Shown here: positions 38,701-52,168 of the stretch, piece by piece
How positions within the stretch are numbered: the first letter of the stretch is position 1
How the letters are laid out: the number at the start of each line of letters is the position of its first letter
Source: Eonycteris spelaea
Taxonomy: Eukaryota; Chordata; Mammalia; Chiroptera; Pteropodidae
Assembly: GCA_003508835.1 (NCBI GenBank)
Contig: PUFA01000116.1
Span: 5,456,001-5,520,000 of the forward strand
Direction: 5' to 3'
Length of the DNA stretch: 64,000 nt
The notes under the pieces: model-generated
What the model was told of the DNA's origin: nothing
Seen by the model: the letters and a program-made list of their open reading frames with translations, nothing else
The model's database searches: none
Program-made: the position numbers and the translations under genes

Positions 38701-41700
38701 CTCCGTATCTGTGGGGGACTGGTTCTAGGACCCCCAGTGGATACTAAAATCCTCGATGCTCAAGTCCCTCACAGAAAATGGTGGAAAATAATGCATACAG
38801 TCAGCCTTGCCCGTCTGCAGAGTCTCAGCTGTGGACTGAAGATACTGTTTTTGATCCAAGGCTGAATAAATTTGCGGATGGAAAGCCCAGGGGTACGAAG
38901 GAACGACTGTAAAGTTACTTTAAAAAATCTGCATATATACAGAACTGCGCAGTTCAAATCTGTGTTGTTCAGGGATCAACTGTACTCCTGTTTGCGGATA
39001 ACTGAGACTTAATTATACTAAAGACTCGAAAGTCTGCCACTTATCTGGAAATGGAGTAATTGGCTCTGTTGAAAAAGTATGTAATTTTTCTGGGTAGCCA
39101 ACCATAATTTTTCTAGAAGCCAACCATAATACTGGAATCTTGAGGTAATAAGAGGTACCCAAAATTCAATTATTTCAAGACTATATAATCTCAAGAGAAT
39201 ACACAAGTATGAATGCCCCTCTGGAAAAGACCATGACAAAATTTAACATACAGTAGTCAAAGTTACGTTTGCTCGAAGGGAATAAACATATATGCTTGGC
39301 ACCTACTCACAAGCATTTGAACTTCAGTGAGATTATTAGGGCAGTAAATAGAGGACAAGAAAGCCCAAAGTAAGAACACACACTCTGTAACTGAGTTAAT
39401 AAGACTAAATAAATAGGGATTAGTCATTTGGGGGAATTCTTTCAAAGTTAGCATAGCTTAAAATAGGGTCTGCAGATTGATTTCTGATAAAATTACAGTA
39501 CTTCTGATAAAACTCTCATGCTTTTGGCTGGGAGCTGGGTGACACAAACGACGATAACCTGTGAACCCTTGTAATGACATGCAAAATTTTGTGGGTACCT
39601 CATTTTCCTGGACTGACACGGAGCTTGTCCCTATCCTAGTCTCAAAGCAGACTGTAACCCAAATGCAAATTAAAAACCAATACCACACGGCAAAAGAAAA
39701 CTCATCTTTTAAAATGTAGCTCATTTCCCCATATATGATGGTTGCAATTCTACAGCTAGCCACCTCAGGAGGGAAATGCAATGAGAAGACTGACGACAAA
39801 GAGAAAAACTGAAAACCTTCCGCGAGCAGTGCGAGTAACAGTGTGCTCTCCAGCACTGCCAAGGGAAGAGGATTCTCTACGACAACTTACTATTTCCAAT
39901 TTTTAAATGGAATTGTTTCTGATGTCAAAAAGGTTTAATAAAGGAAAAAAAGAGAGGATCTTATTTTTTTGGTTCTGTTTCTTTGGTCACCAAATAATTA
40001 TATGATAAAAGAGTTGAGCTTGTCGAGAGGTCCTACCAGGAAGAAAAGTGTTCTGTGCAAATGCCCGATGCACCAAATTATCTTACTCTTGTGACGACCT
40101 GATTTTAACTACATCTGAGGGTTTGGATATGTCAGAAACTGATTCTGCAATGTCCTCCTCCCGTTTCTGAATCAATGGCTGAGGGTTAGGCTACAAGGAG
40201 GACTACATCTCCAGGTTCAGTCCCAATAAGGTCTTTGCTCTTATTCCTTGCATTTCTTTCTCAAAGTTCTCATTCTCTCATTAAGTATTTTTTCTACACA
40301 AGTAATTTCCAACTTTCCATCTTTGATCCCGACTTCCTCTGAGGCCCTCAATTCCTTACTTAATTTTGCCATCTTCCTCTATATGCAGTCATTCAATCAC
40401 TAAGCACTGAAAGAACATGATGCCATCATACTATTTTCACATATATTCCTTCCCTTTTGGCCCTCTATCCTGTCCAGGCCCTCACCATGTCACAGTGGCA
40501 TTATGATACGTCTTCTAAACTGGATCTCCTGCTATTAGTCCCTACACTATTCTTTGTAATGGAGTCATATTAATCTTCCTGAATCATCACTGTGAACACA
40601 CCACCTTTCTGTTCAAGAATTACTAATGATGTTCTAACATCCAAACAGGGGCATCCAATTCCTTTGGGAAGACATTCAAGACCCTGTGCATTCTGGTCCT
40701 TTTGTCGCTATCTTATTTTTGAAGCCCTTCTGCCCTAGGCATTTGGTTTACCCACTAGGTCCCTAACACTGCACACACATCTCTTGTCCTATTCTGTTCT
40801 CCCAGACTAGGTTCCCCTTCACCACTGCTCTCTGCTCTAGTAGCTTCTATCCTTCAAGGCCAGCCCAAGTCTCACATCCTTGATTCATACTTCAGACCAT
40901 ATCCACCCAGGTGATTGTCTCTTCCCCTTAATTGCGGTGGGAGACACTGTCTTGTACCTTGGGAATATAAGAGATGTGCTTCCTTTTTTGCTGATGTCCA
41001 GACTTTCTTATTTGAGGTCCCTTGAGCTCAAGCTCCCATTTTTAAAATCTGACAGCTAACAGTTCCTCCATTTTAAGGTACTCAAAACCTGATGCTACTG
41101 CAATTCCAGTTACAGAACACTGTAACCTGGGGTTTAGAACCCAATGGGTCCCTGACTCTGCATCAGGTTTAGCATAAACAGGAATGGTGTTAGTGAAGTG
41201 GGCTCCTGGGTCCATCAAATCTGCTGAATGTCTCTGAAAATAATAGTACACACCTAACTTGGTGATGCAGGCTTATATCTTTACTATCATGCATGTAAGA
41301 TCCCTTATCGACTACGTAAAATTTGGAAAACCAGGATGTATTAAATTCCCGGTAAAAGGAATTACTGTACAAAAACCTGTAAGGAACCATACGTAGCATT
41401 CATTTGGTTAAGTGACTTTCTAACAGGATTCCCCCAGTAGGAATTATGGCTGACGTCCCGCCCATATTCACACCCAAGAGGCCTCTGAAGAAAGTGTAAC
41501 CTACTAGAATATGCGACGACTAACGAAGCTATTCTAGCTCCAGCTTTGAAGCAAGAGTGGGTTTACTAAATGGCGTGGGCTATTACAGGAAAGCTGGCAA
41601 AAACGGCATGTAAAAGAACACCCGAGCACCGACTGATGAAACTGGCCTTACCAAAAGTACAGCGAACACGGCAGCTGAGAAAAGAAAAGAGACCACAGGT

Positions 41701-43405
41701 AGTGCTGAAGACAAAGACCCTCCCCCCACCTCAATAGATTAAAGTGACTCTCCCAGAAACTTTAATTCTACCACTGACGTTCCCAAAGGCAAGTTTAAGA
41801 AGGTACTGTTACTCTGGAATCAAAATAGAGAATTAGTATCAATTTACCAAAGGGTTATTATTAACAGAAATACCTAAAGGTAAAAAGGCAGTAGTGTGGC
41901 TTGATCACTGAGGTTAACAGGAAATAACCCATAACGACGATGCTTGATTTGCAGGCACCTAGTCTGGAAGTAATCTACCCTAAGATCAGCCTCATGGCCA
42001 CGCGGCTGATAAAAACAAGGCATTTTCCATACATTAATTCACTGAACTCACACACGATGGTATTTACAAGGGCAATTCCAGCAAACTGTCATTTGTAAGA
42101 ATTCTATCTGCCAAAGTAATCTTTACAATGACTGGACCGACCCTTGTTATTAGTAACCAGAGAGTGAATGTCCTGTGCGGTCCTGGCTTAGGACCGGGTT
42201 GGTTGGGTGACTCTGTCTCACTTCCTGAGTGACTGGGAATCAAGCTGCTGCACACAGAACGTTGAGAACCTTCTCCCCGGACGGTTGGCGCTCAGGGTAG
42301 GCACAGCTAACCCGAGAACACACCACCAAAGCACGGGGCTGGCCCTAGGTGTTTTTTTAATACTAGATTGCAAGGTAAGAGGCAGAACGGAGCAAGCAAA
42401 AAGGAGAGAGCATCAGTCAGACACAGCCCAGGAATACAGGAGCAGCAGCAGATGTCTCTGGCCTGCACGTGCTGCTAGCCCTGAGTTACTGCCTCGGATA
42501 CCTGTGCAGTCTGGTCGAGCAGAACATGGACTTTGTAGCTCAAGAGTGTGAAGAGGCTGACAAGAGTGCTGTGGTCCACATCCCCTCCGGAGCGAAATTC
42601 CAGGTCTTTCTCTCCAGTGAAGCGCACATTGCTCAGCACCAGTGCGAGTCCGCGGGGCCGAGACTGCAGCCTATAGGCCTGGGGAGGGGAAGCCAGTCAG
42701 AACATGAGCTTCCTGAGGACAAAGGCTACGGCTGCCCCACTAGATGAGACAGTTCGAGACGATGAAGACATTATAGTCTTCTTCCGAACCCCACCAGGTC
42801 AAAACAAAGAAATGCCCACAGAAGACTTTCTGACTGATAAAGCAGGAAGGAAATGCACATGGACACTAAGCTCAGATGCCTAGGAAGGGTGTCTCGTTTC
42901 CCAATGCTTTTTCTCTCACCTCTGTGCAAAACTCACCAGCTGGTGATGTGTTTGATAAAACTCAGGAGTACAAGGCTTCACCTGAAGGCAGGGAGGACCA
43001 TCTCCATTGTCTAGGGAGTGTTCCACAGTATCTGTGGCACAGAAAGCCAAAACACTAGCATGTAACCTACGCATTAATCCTAGTGCTTCACTGTAACTTC
43101 AGGCACTGTTATGGGCTGGGGTTTCGTAACTGCTGCTGGTCTGGCTCACTCCCCTCATGTGTAAGATCCTTGGGGGCAGAGACCCTATTTACTTAGCCTG
43201 AATAGAGGAGATACTCAACCCTGAATGACTGAATGAGATACATGACGAAAGCCTTGTTCTAATCACGAAGCACTTCATTCAGCAGGCGGGTGGCCTATAA
43301 TGTAATCTTTCCTCATTCTCAAACACTCAGGTTTACAGAGGACAGGCCAATCAATCACGTGCAGGAACTTCTGACCTACGCAAGTTGCTTTGAGGGCCAA
43401 TTACC

Positions 43406-43437
<32 letters not shown>

Positions 43438-46400
43438 CTCTGATGGAAGGGTGGAAGGGAAATGGGCCTAACCAACACTCCATCTAAACTGTCCTGTCAG
43501 TCCCTAATGAATTCACCGAGGGAGCTGTTCCCACTATGAATGAAACAGGTATCACACGAAGGCAAAGTCAGATACTAGTCAAGAAACAGAGAGCCAATCT
43601 GTGGGACCCATTAAGCCCACCAATTCTCACCTGCAGACAGGCGGAGCTGCTTGCGGGGGGTACAGGACTCACACACTGGGAAAGAGAGGCTCAAGTCGTA
43701 GTCACAGCTCAACTGTAAGAAATCAGGACCCAATGCCAGGACTTTATGGAGATGGTCTGGTCCAAATAAAACATCAATCTAGTCTCCCCCATAACCCTGT
43801 CTCAAAAATTCCTTTACCACAAAACTGACCCTCCTCACACACCACATGTCTAGGGCTCCATACCGGTGGGAGGAGATGCTGAAGACCAGAGAGGGTTGTG
43901 AGCAACAGATCCTCCAGGTGACCCTGTTTGGTCTCCCTCAGGGCCACACAGAAGGCATCAAAAGCCTGGGGACCCCTCTTGGGCAGCAAGTTGAGGAGTT
44001 CCACATTCTGGCTGAAACTGCCCACTTTGGCCTGTGATACAAGAATAAAATATGAAATCACATTTACTTATCTAACTATAATTCTCTCTCTCCAGATGAG
44101 CTTCCTAAAAATGCCATAATCCATCTCAAGAATTTGTTTTACAGGAAAAACATGTATGAGTGAAGCCCTTCCCATCATTCTTAAATCATGTAAAGAGTAA
44201 AAGGGCATTTTCGTTTCCTTAGTAGGGCATGACATCCTTTTCACACTTTATCGCACTCTTTTCCTCTTCTATTATCAATTTACTTGGATTTTCTCTTTTG
44301 CCTCCTGATACCTGAATGTGCTCCCTCATTTCCAAGGTGATGATGTCTTTCTCCAGGAGATGTTCTAAGAGTTCACTCAGCAACAGCTGCTTGGCCAGCA
44401 CCACTCGGTTCTTTTTTAGAGCTTCCTGATGGTCAGGATGCATGCCACAAACTCCAAGATCCTACAGATAAAAGGCAGAGAGAAAGGCTATCAAGTACAA
44501 GATTTGGTACAGAAGAGTAGAACGGAAGAGGGGTAGGAAGAACAAAAAGAATATAGGACTTATAATAACCAAGATTAGGCATATTTGATCAAATATGATT
44601 AAAATCAAAGAAGTATTAAGTAGTAACACATTAAGCATAAGAAATGAGGTACGTGATTCTTTGTGGAGTATGTTCAACTGAGAGCATCGTCTGAGACAAT
44701 GTCTGTCTAGGGGAGGGAAACATCTATCTAGACAGAAATAATACACACACGTGCACACATGTATTTACAAGAAATATTCTGCTCACAGACCAATTTTAAT
44801 TTAGAGATGAATCCAGAAAACATCTCACATTGGTTATCTAGGCAGTTGAAAGTGAGGTAAAGAGATGTAATGTGAATTTAACATGATCCTGGGTGAGGAA
44901 TAAATTAATTTGGCAAAATGGCAAAAACTAAAACCAATGGCTAGCTTTAATGGAAAATGTGACAGATACATAGACACACACACCGTCTAGCTAGTTATAC
45001 CAATTATAACTATGGCTTTTAAAACTTCGAGTTTGTGACAAAATGACACCAGAAATGATGAGAATCCTGTAAGAACTGAGGTAAGCACACAGCATGATAA
45101 AAAGTCATGGCAGATACCTAACAGTGATGAACACCATGCCATAACTTGAAATCACTCAGAGTTAAAGCACAAAAGCTAAATTATTTTGGTAATTTAATTA
45201 CTAGAGATGTCTTTATTGCAAGGATTTCTAAGTTTTCTGTTGGTTTGGAAAAAGTTTGTTTCTGTTTGCAGGCCAAAAGAATCCCATTTCCAATGTGTAT
45301 CATCCATGTGCCTAGTTTATATAAATTCAGAGCTCATCAACCTGCTTAGCCAGTTTCCAAATATATAACATTAAGTCCCTGATAGCAGTGAGAAAGGGAT
45401 ATGGTAATGGCTTCGGTGTAAAAACCTATTTAAAAGATGCATCTTGATTTCAAAGATGTTAAAACATGCATCTCAGCATCAGTGAAATGACAGGCATTTA
45501 AAGGATATACTTGGCTTAACTCTAGGTTAGAGATTTACTGTTAGAGGAGAGAAAAGCAGAATTTTGGAAGAGCTGAGAGAAACCCGAGAAGGTAGAACGT
45601 GGTATCCTAAGGCAGAGGAGTGGTCAGGAAAACAGTCCTAGGGTGGGGAGCAGCCAACTTAGGTTAAAGTTTGGTTTGGAACAGTGATGCTTGAAATTGC
45701 ATTTTAACATCTTGTTTCTTGTAAGACTCATTACCCTGAACCTTCGGTAAAAATCTGCTACACCACCACAACCTAGAGAAATGAAAAACCCCCATTTAAG
45801 GAACATATCAAAGCAGTAACAATGATGATATATGCAAACTCTGGTATAATTGTTAGTAGGCCAACCACAAGGAAACTCTGCATGCAGCTGGATGCTATTT
45901 CCTTAGGAGATACCAGTGCCTGAGCAGGTTTACCCTGGTTTCCTCCCGTTGTCTACCAGGAGCATTCTTCCTTAAAACTTTCTCCTTCCTGGAGGTAAGC
46001 TGTAACAAACTGCCCTACTTCCTAAAGTATGCACAAAGCTAAGTAACCAAATCTCTTGTTGTGATTCGAAAAAAGTGCACTGTCTTCTTGTCCCTCTCTT
46101 GGATGAAAGATTACCCTTTGATGGGCCTTCTGATGAGACCAGATGTTTTCTAGGACAAAATCTAAGGACTAATTTTAAACTTAAAATATTCCACTTTTGG
46201 AATTTGTTTCCAGTTGTTTTATGTATAGTAGGCACAACTGTAACCTAATTTTAACCAGAAACCAGTGTTTTTTTTAGTTATAGTGTACTTCTCTGATTAC
46301 TGCAAGACTTTATGTTTAGTTTGTTGCAACAGCCAATTTCTTGGAAAAAAGCTCTACCATACTCATTTTAGTATGTGCCTGATGCTATTAACTTCTGATG

Positions 46401-47575
46401 AATAAAAACCTAAAAAACAAACACCAAAATCCTCTCCTCCCTTGGGTCCCATGACATCATTCTCTCCAGGTTCTCTCTTTGCCCGCTATGTTCCTGTTTC
46501 CTCCAGAGGACCTTTGCCTGCCTTAAATGCTGATATCCATTAGCAACTCCGCATCGGAAAAAAGCCTCTCCTAATTCTATCTCATCTATATTCACAATTC
46601 ACTGACTGACTCCCAGTTCTTAACCCTTTCAAGTTCCAGACTTGAATTTTCAATCAAAAACTCCGTAGGGTTCATCTGAACCTTCATCATCTGTTCTCCA
46701 CACATCTGCTCCTTCCTGTACTCCATACTATGTGGAGCGCCTCAAATGTGGACTTTCCTAAAGTAACCACAATCACCTAGAACTTTAAGACAAACCTGGA
46801 AGGGGAAGAGGGTGTGGAGAAAAGGAAAAAAAAGGAGTTCTTCAGTCCTGATTCTGTGTCCTTCTGCAGCTTCCAGTCTGAAGTCTTAAATTTATCTTCT
46901 GGGTTTGGACAAGGAGGAACTTAAATGTTCTGGGTGATGTCTGCCATTAAATGATTTAAATGATATAACTAGGGCAGGGCGGAGACGCTTCAGGAGCCTG
47001 AACCTCCTTGTCTCATCAAAGCACTCAAACCCCAACACCTGTGTTGACTGCTTTGCAAATCCAGGTCATGATACATTCAATCCAAATCAAACGCACATCA
47101 GGCAGAATTCTGAGATCTGCACATCTTATCGGTTTTTAAGGGGACAGAGTACAGTCCCTCATTACGGAAGGGGGAAGATTCTCTTAAAGACTTAAAGATG
47201 GAGAATCTTTAAGAAAGGCCGAAATCTGGCAGGACTAGAAAGAGCTCTCCTTGTTCAGAGCGTCCCTGAGTTGGACGAATCGATGCTGGGGGGGCGGTCT
47301 TTGCTCACGAGGAACAAGGTCGAGAAGAGGCCCGCCGCGCGCCGGAGAGGATGTGGCACGACCTCCCACCCTTGGCAGGAAACGCGGGTAAGGCCGCTTC
47401 TAGGGGCTCCATGGAGACGGGGTGCCAGGGTCACACGCTTGGGACCCGCGATCCCCCTTGCGGGGGCCCACTAAGGAACCCTGGAACCTTCTCCCACTCA
47501 CCTGCGTGCCCTGTCAGCGGCCATTCGCCCTTTTTGCTCGAGAGCAGGCCGAGAGCCCGCGATAGGCGTCGCCAT
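32765..47575 (-). CDS. CASP2: CASP2, caspase-2 (initiator cysteine protease), 11 constitutive coding exons
   Basis: Caspase-2 is a CARD-containing initiator caspase activated on the PIDDosome. Exons: 47575-47502, 44461-44312, 44031-43864, 43712-43631, 43031-42937, 42678-42502, 37391-37263, 37126-37036, 33766-33617, 33442-33333, 32895-32765 (restored stop). They total 1357 nt; human needs 1359 for 452 residues, and two single-base deletions account for the difference. The CARD is in exons 2-3. The catalytic His motif LLSHGVEG and Cys motif FFIQACRG are in the exons at 37391 and 37126. Processing-site motifs SLDNGDG, VDQQDG and EESDAG are kept. The small subunit ([24 protein letters not shown]) is in the last three exons. 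Breaks: exon 2 near 44454 and last exon near 32775. Confidence 0.95.
32993..33288. repeat. Purine-rich GGGAA/GGAGG low-complexity tract
   Basis: About 300 nt is almost only G and A on the plus strand, so the CASP2 transcript carries C/T here. It fills most of the 437-nt last intron of CASP2. It produces long meaningless frames on both strands. Confidence 0.95.
35340..35890 (+). repeat. LINE-2 fragment
   Basis: It carries CTGAAGTCCAAACTCTCAGC followed by segments typical of the L2 3' half, including TTTATTTGCTTTACTTTCC. Boundaries approximate. Confidence 0.45.
36125..36330 (+). repeat. MIR/L2-type fragment
   Basis: It contains GAGTCAGGTACTGTACTAAG, then ATTAATTCATCTAATCAC, ATCTACATTTTACACTGAG and a GCAGAATTTGACTCCAAAG end. 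Confidence 0.55.
36745..36830 (-). promoter_or_regulatory. CASP2: Candidate intronic splicing control element (In100-like decoy acceptor)
   Basis: Downstream of exon 9 the minus strand has a long pyrimidine-rich run (TTCACCATCTTCTCCGCCTT, then CTGTTCTGAG with AG at 36758-36757) that looks like a 3' splice site but is followed by no conserved exon. A 100-nt element with a decoy acceptor and PTB binding has been described in human CASP2 intron 9. The position and form match, but identity is inferred. Confidence 0.5.
36890..36950 (-). CDS. CASP2: CASP2 alternative 61-nt exon 9 (Casp-2S isoform)
   Basis: This exon is exactly 61 nt, with acceptor CCTCTCAG and donor GTAAGTG. Read after QACRG it encodes [20 protein letters not shown], then CT, which joins the next exon as CTA TGA, so translation stops at once. 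That is the known short isoform Casp-2S, which lacks the small subunit and is reported to oppose cell death. It lies 85 nt downstream of the exon encoding the catalytic cysteine. Skipping it gives the full-length protease. Confidence 0.92.
38455..38595. repeat. MER5-type (hAT-Charlie) DNA transposon
   Basis: It starts CAGTGGTTCTCAGTGCGGTC and contains CATCAGAATCACCAGGGAAC and CAGCCCTCAGGGTGATTCTG. These are landmarks of the short MER5/MER20-like family. Subfamily not assigned. Confidence 0.65.
38685..38990. repeat. Tigger-type (pogo) DNA transposon remnant
   Basis: The left part contains CCCTCCGTATCTGTGGGGG. The right end has a terminal inverted repeat: read on the minus strand it is CAGTTGATCCCTGAACAACA followed by CAGATTTGAACTGCG. 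No transposase frame remains. Confidence 0.7.
40440..41000 (+). repeat. LINE-2 fragment
   Basis: It follows the L2 3' order from AATGGAGTCATATTAATCTT through GACATTCAAGACCCTGTGCA to CCAGCCCAAGTCTCACATCC. Confidence 0.5.
43406..43433. repeat. Poly(A) tract
   Basis: Run of 28 A in the CASP2 intron between the exons at 43712 and 43031. No retroelement body is recognised in front of it. Confidence 0.9.
44462..47501 (-). other. CASP2 intron 1
   Basis: A 3.0-kb first intron, AT-rich, becoming GC-rich towards exon 1. No additional exon or named repeat can be supported, though 46430-46780 looks like old repeat sequence. Confidence 0.45.
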
Positions 47576-47900
47576 TTCTCGCTTTTCCCGGGCTGTGCGC
47601 GCACCGCCCACAACCCAAACAAACCGAGATCCTTCGCGTCCCAGCGTATCCCTCCCCTGGACGCTGAAGCACCACGCGCCTGCGCCCTACGTCTCTCAGC
47701 ACCGCCCCTGCGCCGAGCTGCCCCGCCCCTATCGTCGCCGGTACGCGCGCAGGCGCAGAGCCTCGCGGTTGACGCGCTGGCCAATGGGGTGAGAGCGCGC
47801 TTGGCGGAAAGGGAAGGGGTGGGGCCAGCGCGACTAGCCGCCCGCGCTACGTGGGAATGCGATTGGCCGTCGGTTCCGCGGAAATCATGGTTCCCTCCCC
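47280..47900 (-). promoter_or_regulatory. CASP2: CASP2 CpG-island promoter
   Basis: The block around CASP2 exon 1 is CpG-dense and TATA-less. It contains a GC box (CCCCGCCCC, 47721-47729), an NRF1-like GCGCAGGCGC (47747-47756), a CCAAT box near 47780 and an inverted one (ATTGG) near 47862. These fit a housekeeping promoter firing leftward. The start codon is at 47575-47573. Confidence 0.7.
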
Positions 47901-47970
47901 GGCACCTCCCACTCCGCTTCCTGGCCTATCGCAAGAACTGTACGAAGACGGGTGTGACAGGGCTTTTCAT

Positions 47971-47976
47971 TTTATT
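47971..47976 (-). terminator. TMEM139: Candidate TMEM139 poly(A) signal
   Basis: The minus strand reads AATAAA, 1.2 kb after the TMEM139 stop and about 400 nt before the CASP2 start codon. If used, TMEM139 transcripts end just upstream of the CASP2 promoter. Confidence 0.45.
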
Positions 47977-48689
47977 GAATTGTTGGGGCCAGGGTGAAGA
48001 GGAAGCGGCGAGCACTAGACGGCGCCAGACACACGCTCCGCGACTGAATGCCTGAGTGGGGAGCGCACCTCTGAGGAGGGTGGGTCAGCGATGGTTGAGC
48101 AGCTGCCAGCGGCCAAAATCTACACCGCAGCCGCAGGACAAGATGCCAGACAATCTGGTGTTTTGTTGGGATTTGAGAAAGCAGGGCGGAGGCTGGGTAA
48201 AACTCTAGCGGTCCAAGTGCAGGGGTGAGGCTGAAGCGATTAGAGGCAGCGCAAATGGCCCCAGTGCTTCACATTGGGTGATTTAGAGTATCCTTAGATA
48301 GATACTCCCGCCACTCTCGCCGAGAAACTCTCGGATTATTCCTGCTGACCCTCTTTATCCACCCATTCTCAAACTAACAAGTCTCTAACCTTGGGGCAGT
48401 TTGCCCCACTGCTTCTAGATAGGATGGGGACTCTGTCTTGGCACTGCTCTCCAACCCCTGGGCAGGAACTGCTCCTCACATAGAGCAGGGGCCATCACAG
48501 CTTTGATTAGCTTCACTCCCGTAGGAGGCTGGGCACACTCAGCCCACCCTGTCTGCAAACACAATTTAGTCCTCCATTCTGCCTACACGAAGTCTTCACC
48601 CCTCACCAGCAGTTGTCCAAGACAGAGATTGAAAGCTATGTGGATGGCCTGGCTTTCCTTACCTTGTACTGAGAACACAGCGGGCTTTG

Positions 48690-48900
48690 GCCTCAGAAGA
48701 GCAGAGTTCAAGTCATTTTTTTGTGCTATTTACCAGCACTGTGCTTTTGTGCAAATAATCAAACTTCTCTGACTCTTGGAATCCTCATTTTTCAAATGTG
48801 GGTAATAATAGCTCAGACAGCTGGGAAGCCTGAGTGACCTGACAGACTGAGTGAGGCAAAGCACCTGGAACAGAAGCAACATAGCTATCACTCAGATGTT
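48690..48900 (+). repeat. MIR SINE fragment
   Basis: It shows the MIR order: AGAGTTCAAGTCATTTTTTT, AATCCTCATTTTTCAAATGT, GTAATAATAGCTCAGAC and AAAGCACCTGGAACAGAAGC. It lies in the presumed TMEM139 3'UTR. Confidence 0.55.
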
Positions 48901-49130
48901 TCTTTTTTTCCTTCTCCAGATTCTCTGGATCACCACCTCATCTCACCCTCAATCTGACTATGGAAATAATGGATGTGGGGTAGGTTTCTGAATGTTGCCT
49001 TAAAATTCAAATTGTGCCACCTACATCTCCACTGGGAAGGGCTTACCATAGCCTGACTCCCAACTGGGTTAAAGTCCCCATTTGTGTTGTGTAGTTCTTA
49101 AATGTAGCAGGCACTGGGAAGTGTTGGTCA

Positions 49131-50085
<955 letters not shown>

Positions 50086-52110
50086 CTAGCAAGTGGTATC
50101 ATGGCGGAGTCAGATTCCAAAGTAACCATATTAGACACTTTTCTGGGGTTTCAGGTTCTTCAATCTCGAATCAAATAAATGGGAAAAATAAATGATCAGC
50201 AGGATCCTCTCCAGTTCTGTAATTCTTTCTAGGATCACACTGTTGTCCAGGGTATCAGTATGTTTGGAATAGCCAGGAAACCAGCCCCGGAATTCTAACT
50301 CCCAGCCCTCATGCCAGTTTACGGTGTCACGGCACCTGCCTTCCTTTACCTTCCCTGCAGTCACGGCACCTGCTTCCTTTACCTTCCCTGCAGTCTCACT
50401 TAGCTCTGCTTTCACAGCACCTAGGATCCAGACCTGGGCAGGCCCTGGGGCCTTGGGGTTCACTGGCATCTCTGATATCCAGGTAATGGGGCAGGCCCTG
50501 GACTTTATTACTGCTTGAGATAGAACTCCCCTCCAACTTCCCGGTCAGGGACCCTTAGTATGACTCTTTTTGGGGGTGAGTATGGGGAGGGAGCACCACT
50601 TACCCTGTCTGACCCCATCTTCCCATTTCCTCCAGTCAGCCCATGCTCCAGTTGGAGGGAGAAAATGCACACAGGCCCAATATAGCCGCAAGGAGACAAC
50701 TAAGTGAAAGAGAATCTTACAGACAAAGGCCTAGGGAAATGGACAGAGGCCCAGATATCCCCTGACCTCTCTACACCCCACATCTGCCAGGATCCTCCAC
50801 CCTCTAATGTCCCTAACTCAGTAAACTCAGACTTCTGGTTTCCAGCCTGGAGTCATCACAGGGTCTAGGAGGTTGGTGGGGAGACTTTTCTTTCCTTTGC
50901 AACAGAGCAAGCAGGCCGGGACAGCCTTATCCCAAAACCAGCCTCTGGGTTCTCGGAACTCTGTGTAGCAAGGGCTTGCAGACTCCACAGAGGAGCCAGT
51001 CCCCCTCCTTAATCCCAGCCCCAATCCCAGGACCCTCTGGCCCCTCTCACCGGCCTTAGGAGTTCCTCTCTCACCTGTCTCCACCACTTTGAGAAGAAAG
51101 TGCATTGTGAGGGGAGCAGTAGGCGTGGAGGAGGTGGAGCCTGCTTGCCCCACCCTCTGCTGCCCCAGTCCCTCAGGTTCCTACCCCTGGCTTTATGCTC
51201 CTCCCATTTCTCCTTAAGACTGACCTCCTACTGCCCCACCCTGCTTTTCCCCACACAACCCCTCCTCTCCCCCGCCCCCCCAGTGCTGTAGTGAGCTGCA
51301 CCTCCTCCCACACACGCTGATCTTTGTACTCAGCCCAGAGTTAAACTCCCTTTCCCTCTCAGTGCACCTTGAATTCTGAGCAGTCTGTTTCGTATTTAGG
51401 GAATGTATTTTGTGCCTGGGAGCAGAGACCATGATTTCTTGCATCTCTAAGTCAAAAAGTGCTTTGCATGCTGTAAGCAGTGCTGTGGACAGGGAATGTT
51501 CTGCTTCTGCTGCCATAGTCTCTTTTCTATGAAGGCCTTGTATTCTGCAGACCTGTAAGACCAGTTTGTGTCTGCTTCTGCTTCGCAGCCTGGTTAACTC
51601 TTGATTCTCCAGGAGCCACCTTGGAGGTGCTGCCTGCTCTGTGGAGGTCGCTGCCACAGTATAGCCACCGACCCCCTTCCCACCCTTTACCTGTTTATAC
51701 CGTGATTTTCTGTTTACATACCTTCCTTCCACTGTGATCTTCTCAAGGCGAGTGACTAGTTTCAATCATCTCTGAATCCCTGCAGCTAAGTCAGGTCCTG
51801 GCACGTAGTAGGTGCTCACTACACATAGCTGAATGCTTTTATCAGAAGCCTACCGTTTTGCCTGGCCTGGGCATACACTGGAGATCCAGGACCCTTTTCA
51901 GTTGTGGCTCAGGCAGGCAAGCTGGGTGAGGCAGGTGCTGGGAGGTGCCAGAGACACTCTTTGTCCTTGTGACCTCAGGGAGGATAGGCAAGGCTGCGCT
52001 CCATGCCTCCAGAGTGTTACTGGGGGCAAGTGGAGCGGGTAGCAGATGACGGGGCACAAGTGGAATCCCAAGGACAGTCATGGGGCTTAGCTGGGGCTGC
52101 AGCAACAGAT

Positions 52111-52111
<1 letters not shown>

Positions 52112-52163
<52 letters not shown>
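52112..52163. repeat. (TG)n dinucleotide microsatellite
   Basis: About 26 uninterrupted TG units. Confidence 0.97.

Positions 52164-52168
<5 letters not shown>

Larger units (their letters stand above)
37392..42501 (-). other. CASP2 intron 6, repeat-rich
   Basis: This 5.1-kb intron holds a MER5-type element, a Tigger-like element and an L2 fragment (listed separately). The remaining sequence shows no exon or RNA gene that I can support. Confidence 0.5.

Noticed and set aside
47351..48055. 234-codon plus-strand frame across the CASP2 promoter
   Set aside because: Stop-poor because of CpG-island base composition, antisense to exon 1, and without recognisable domains.
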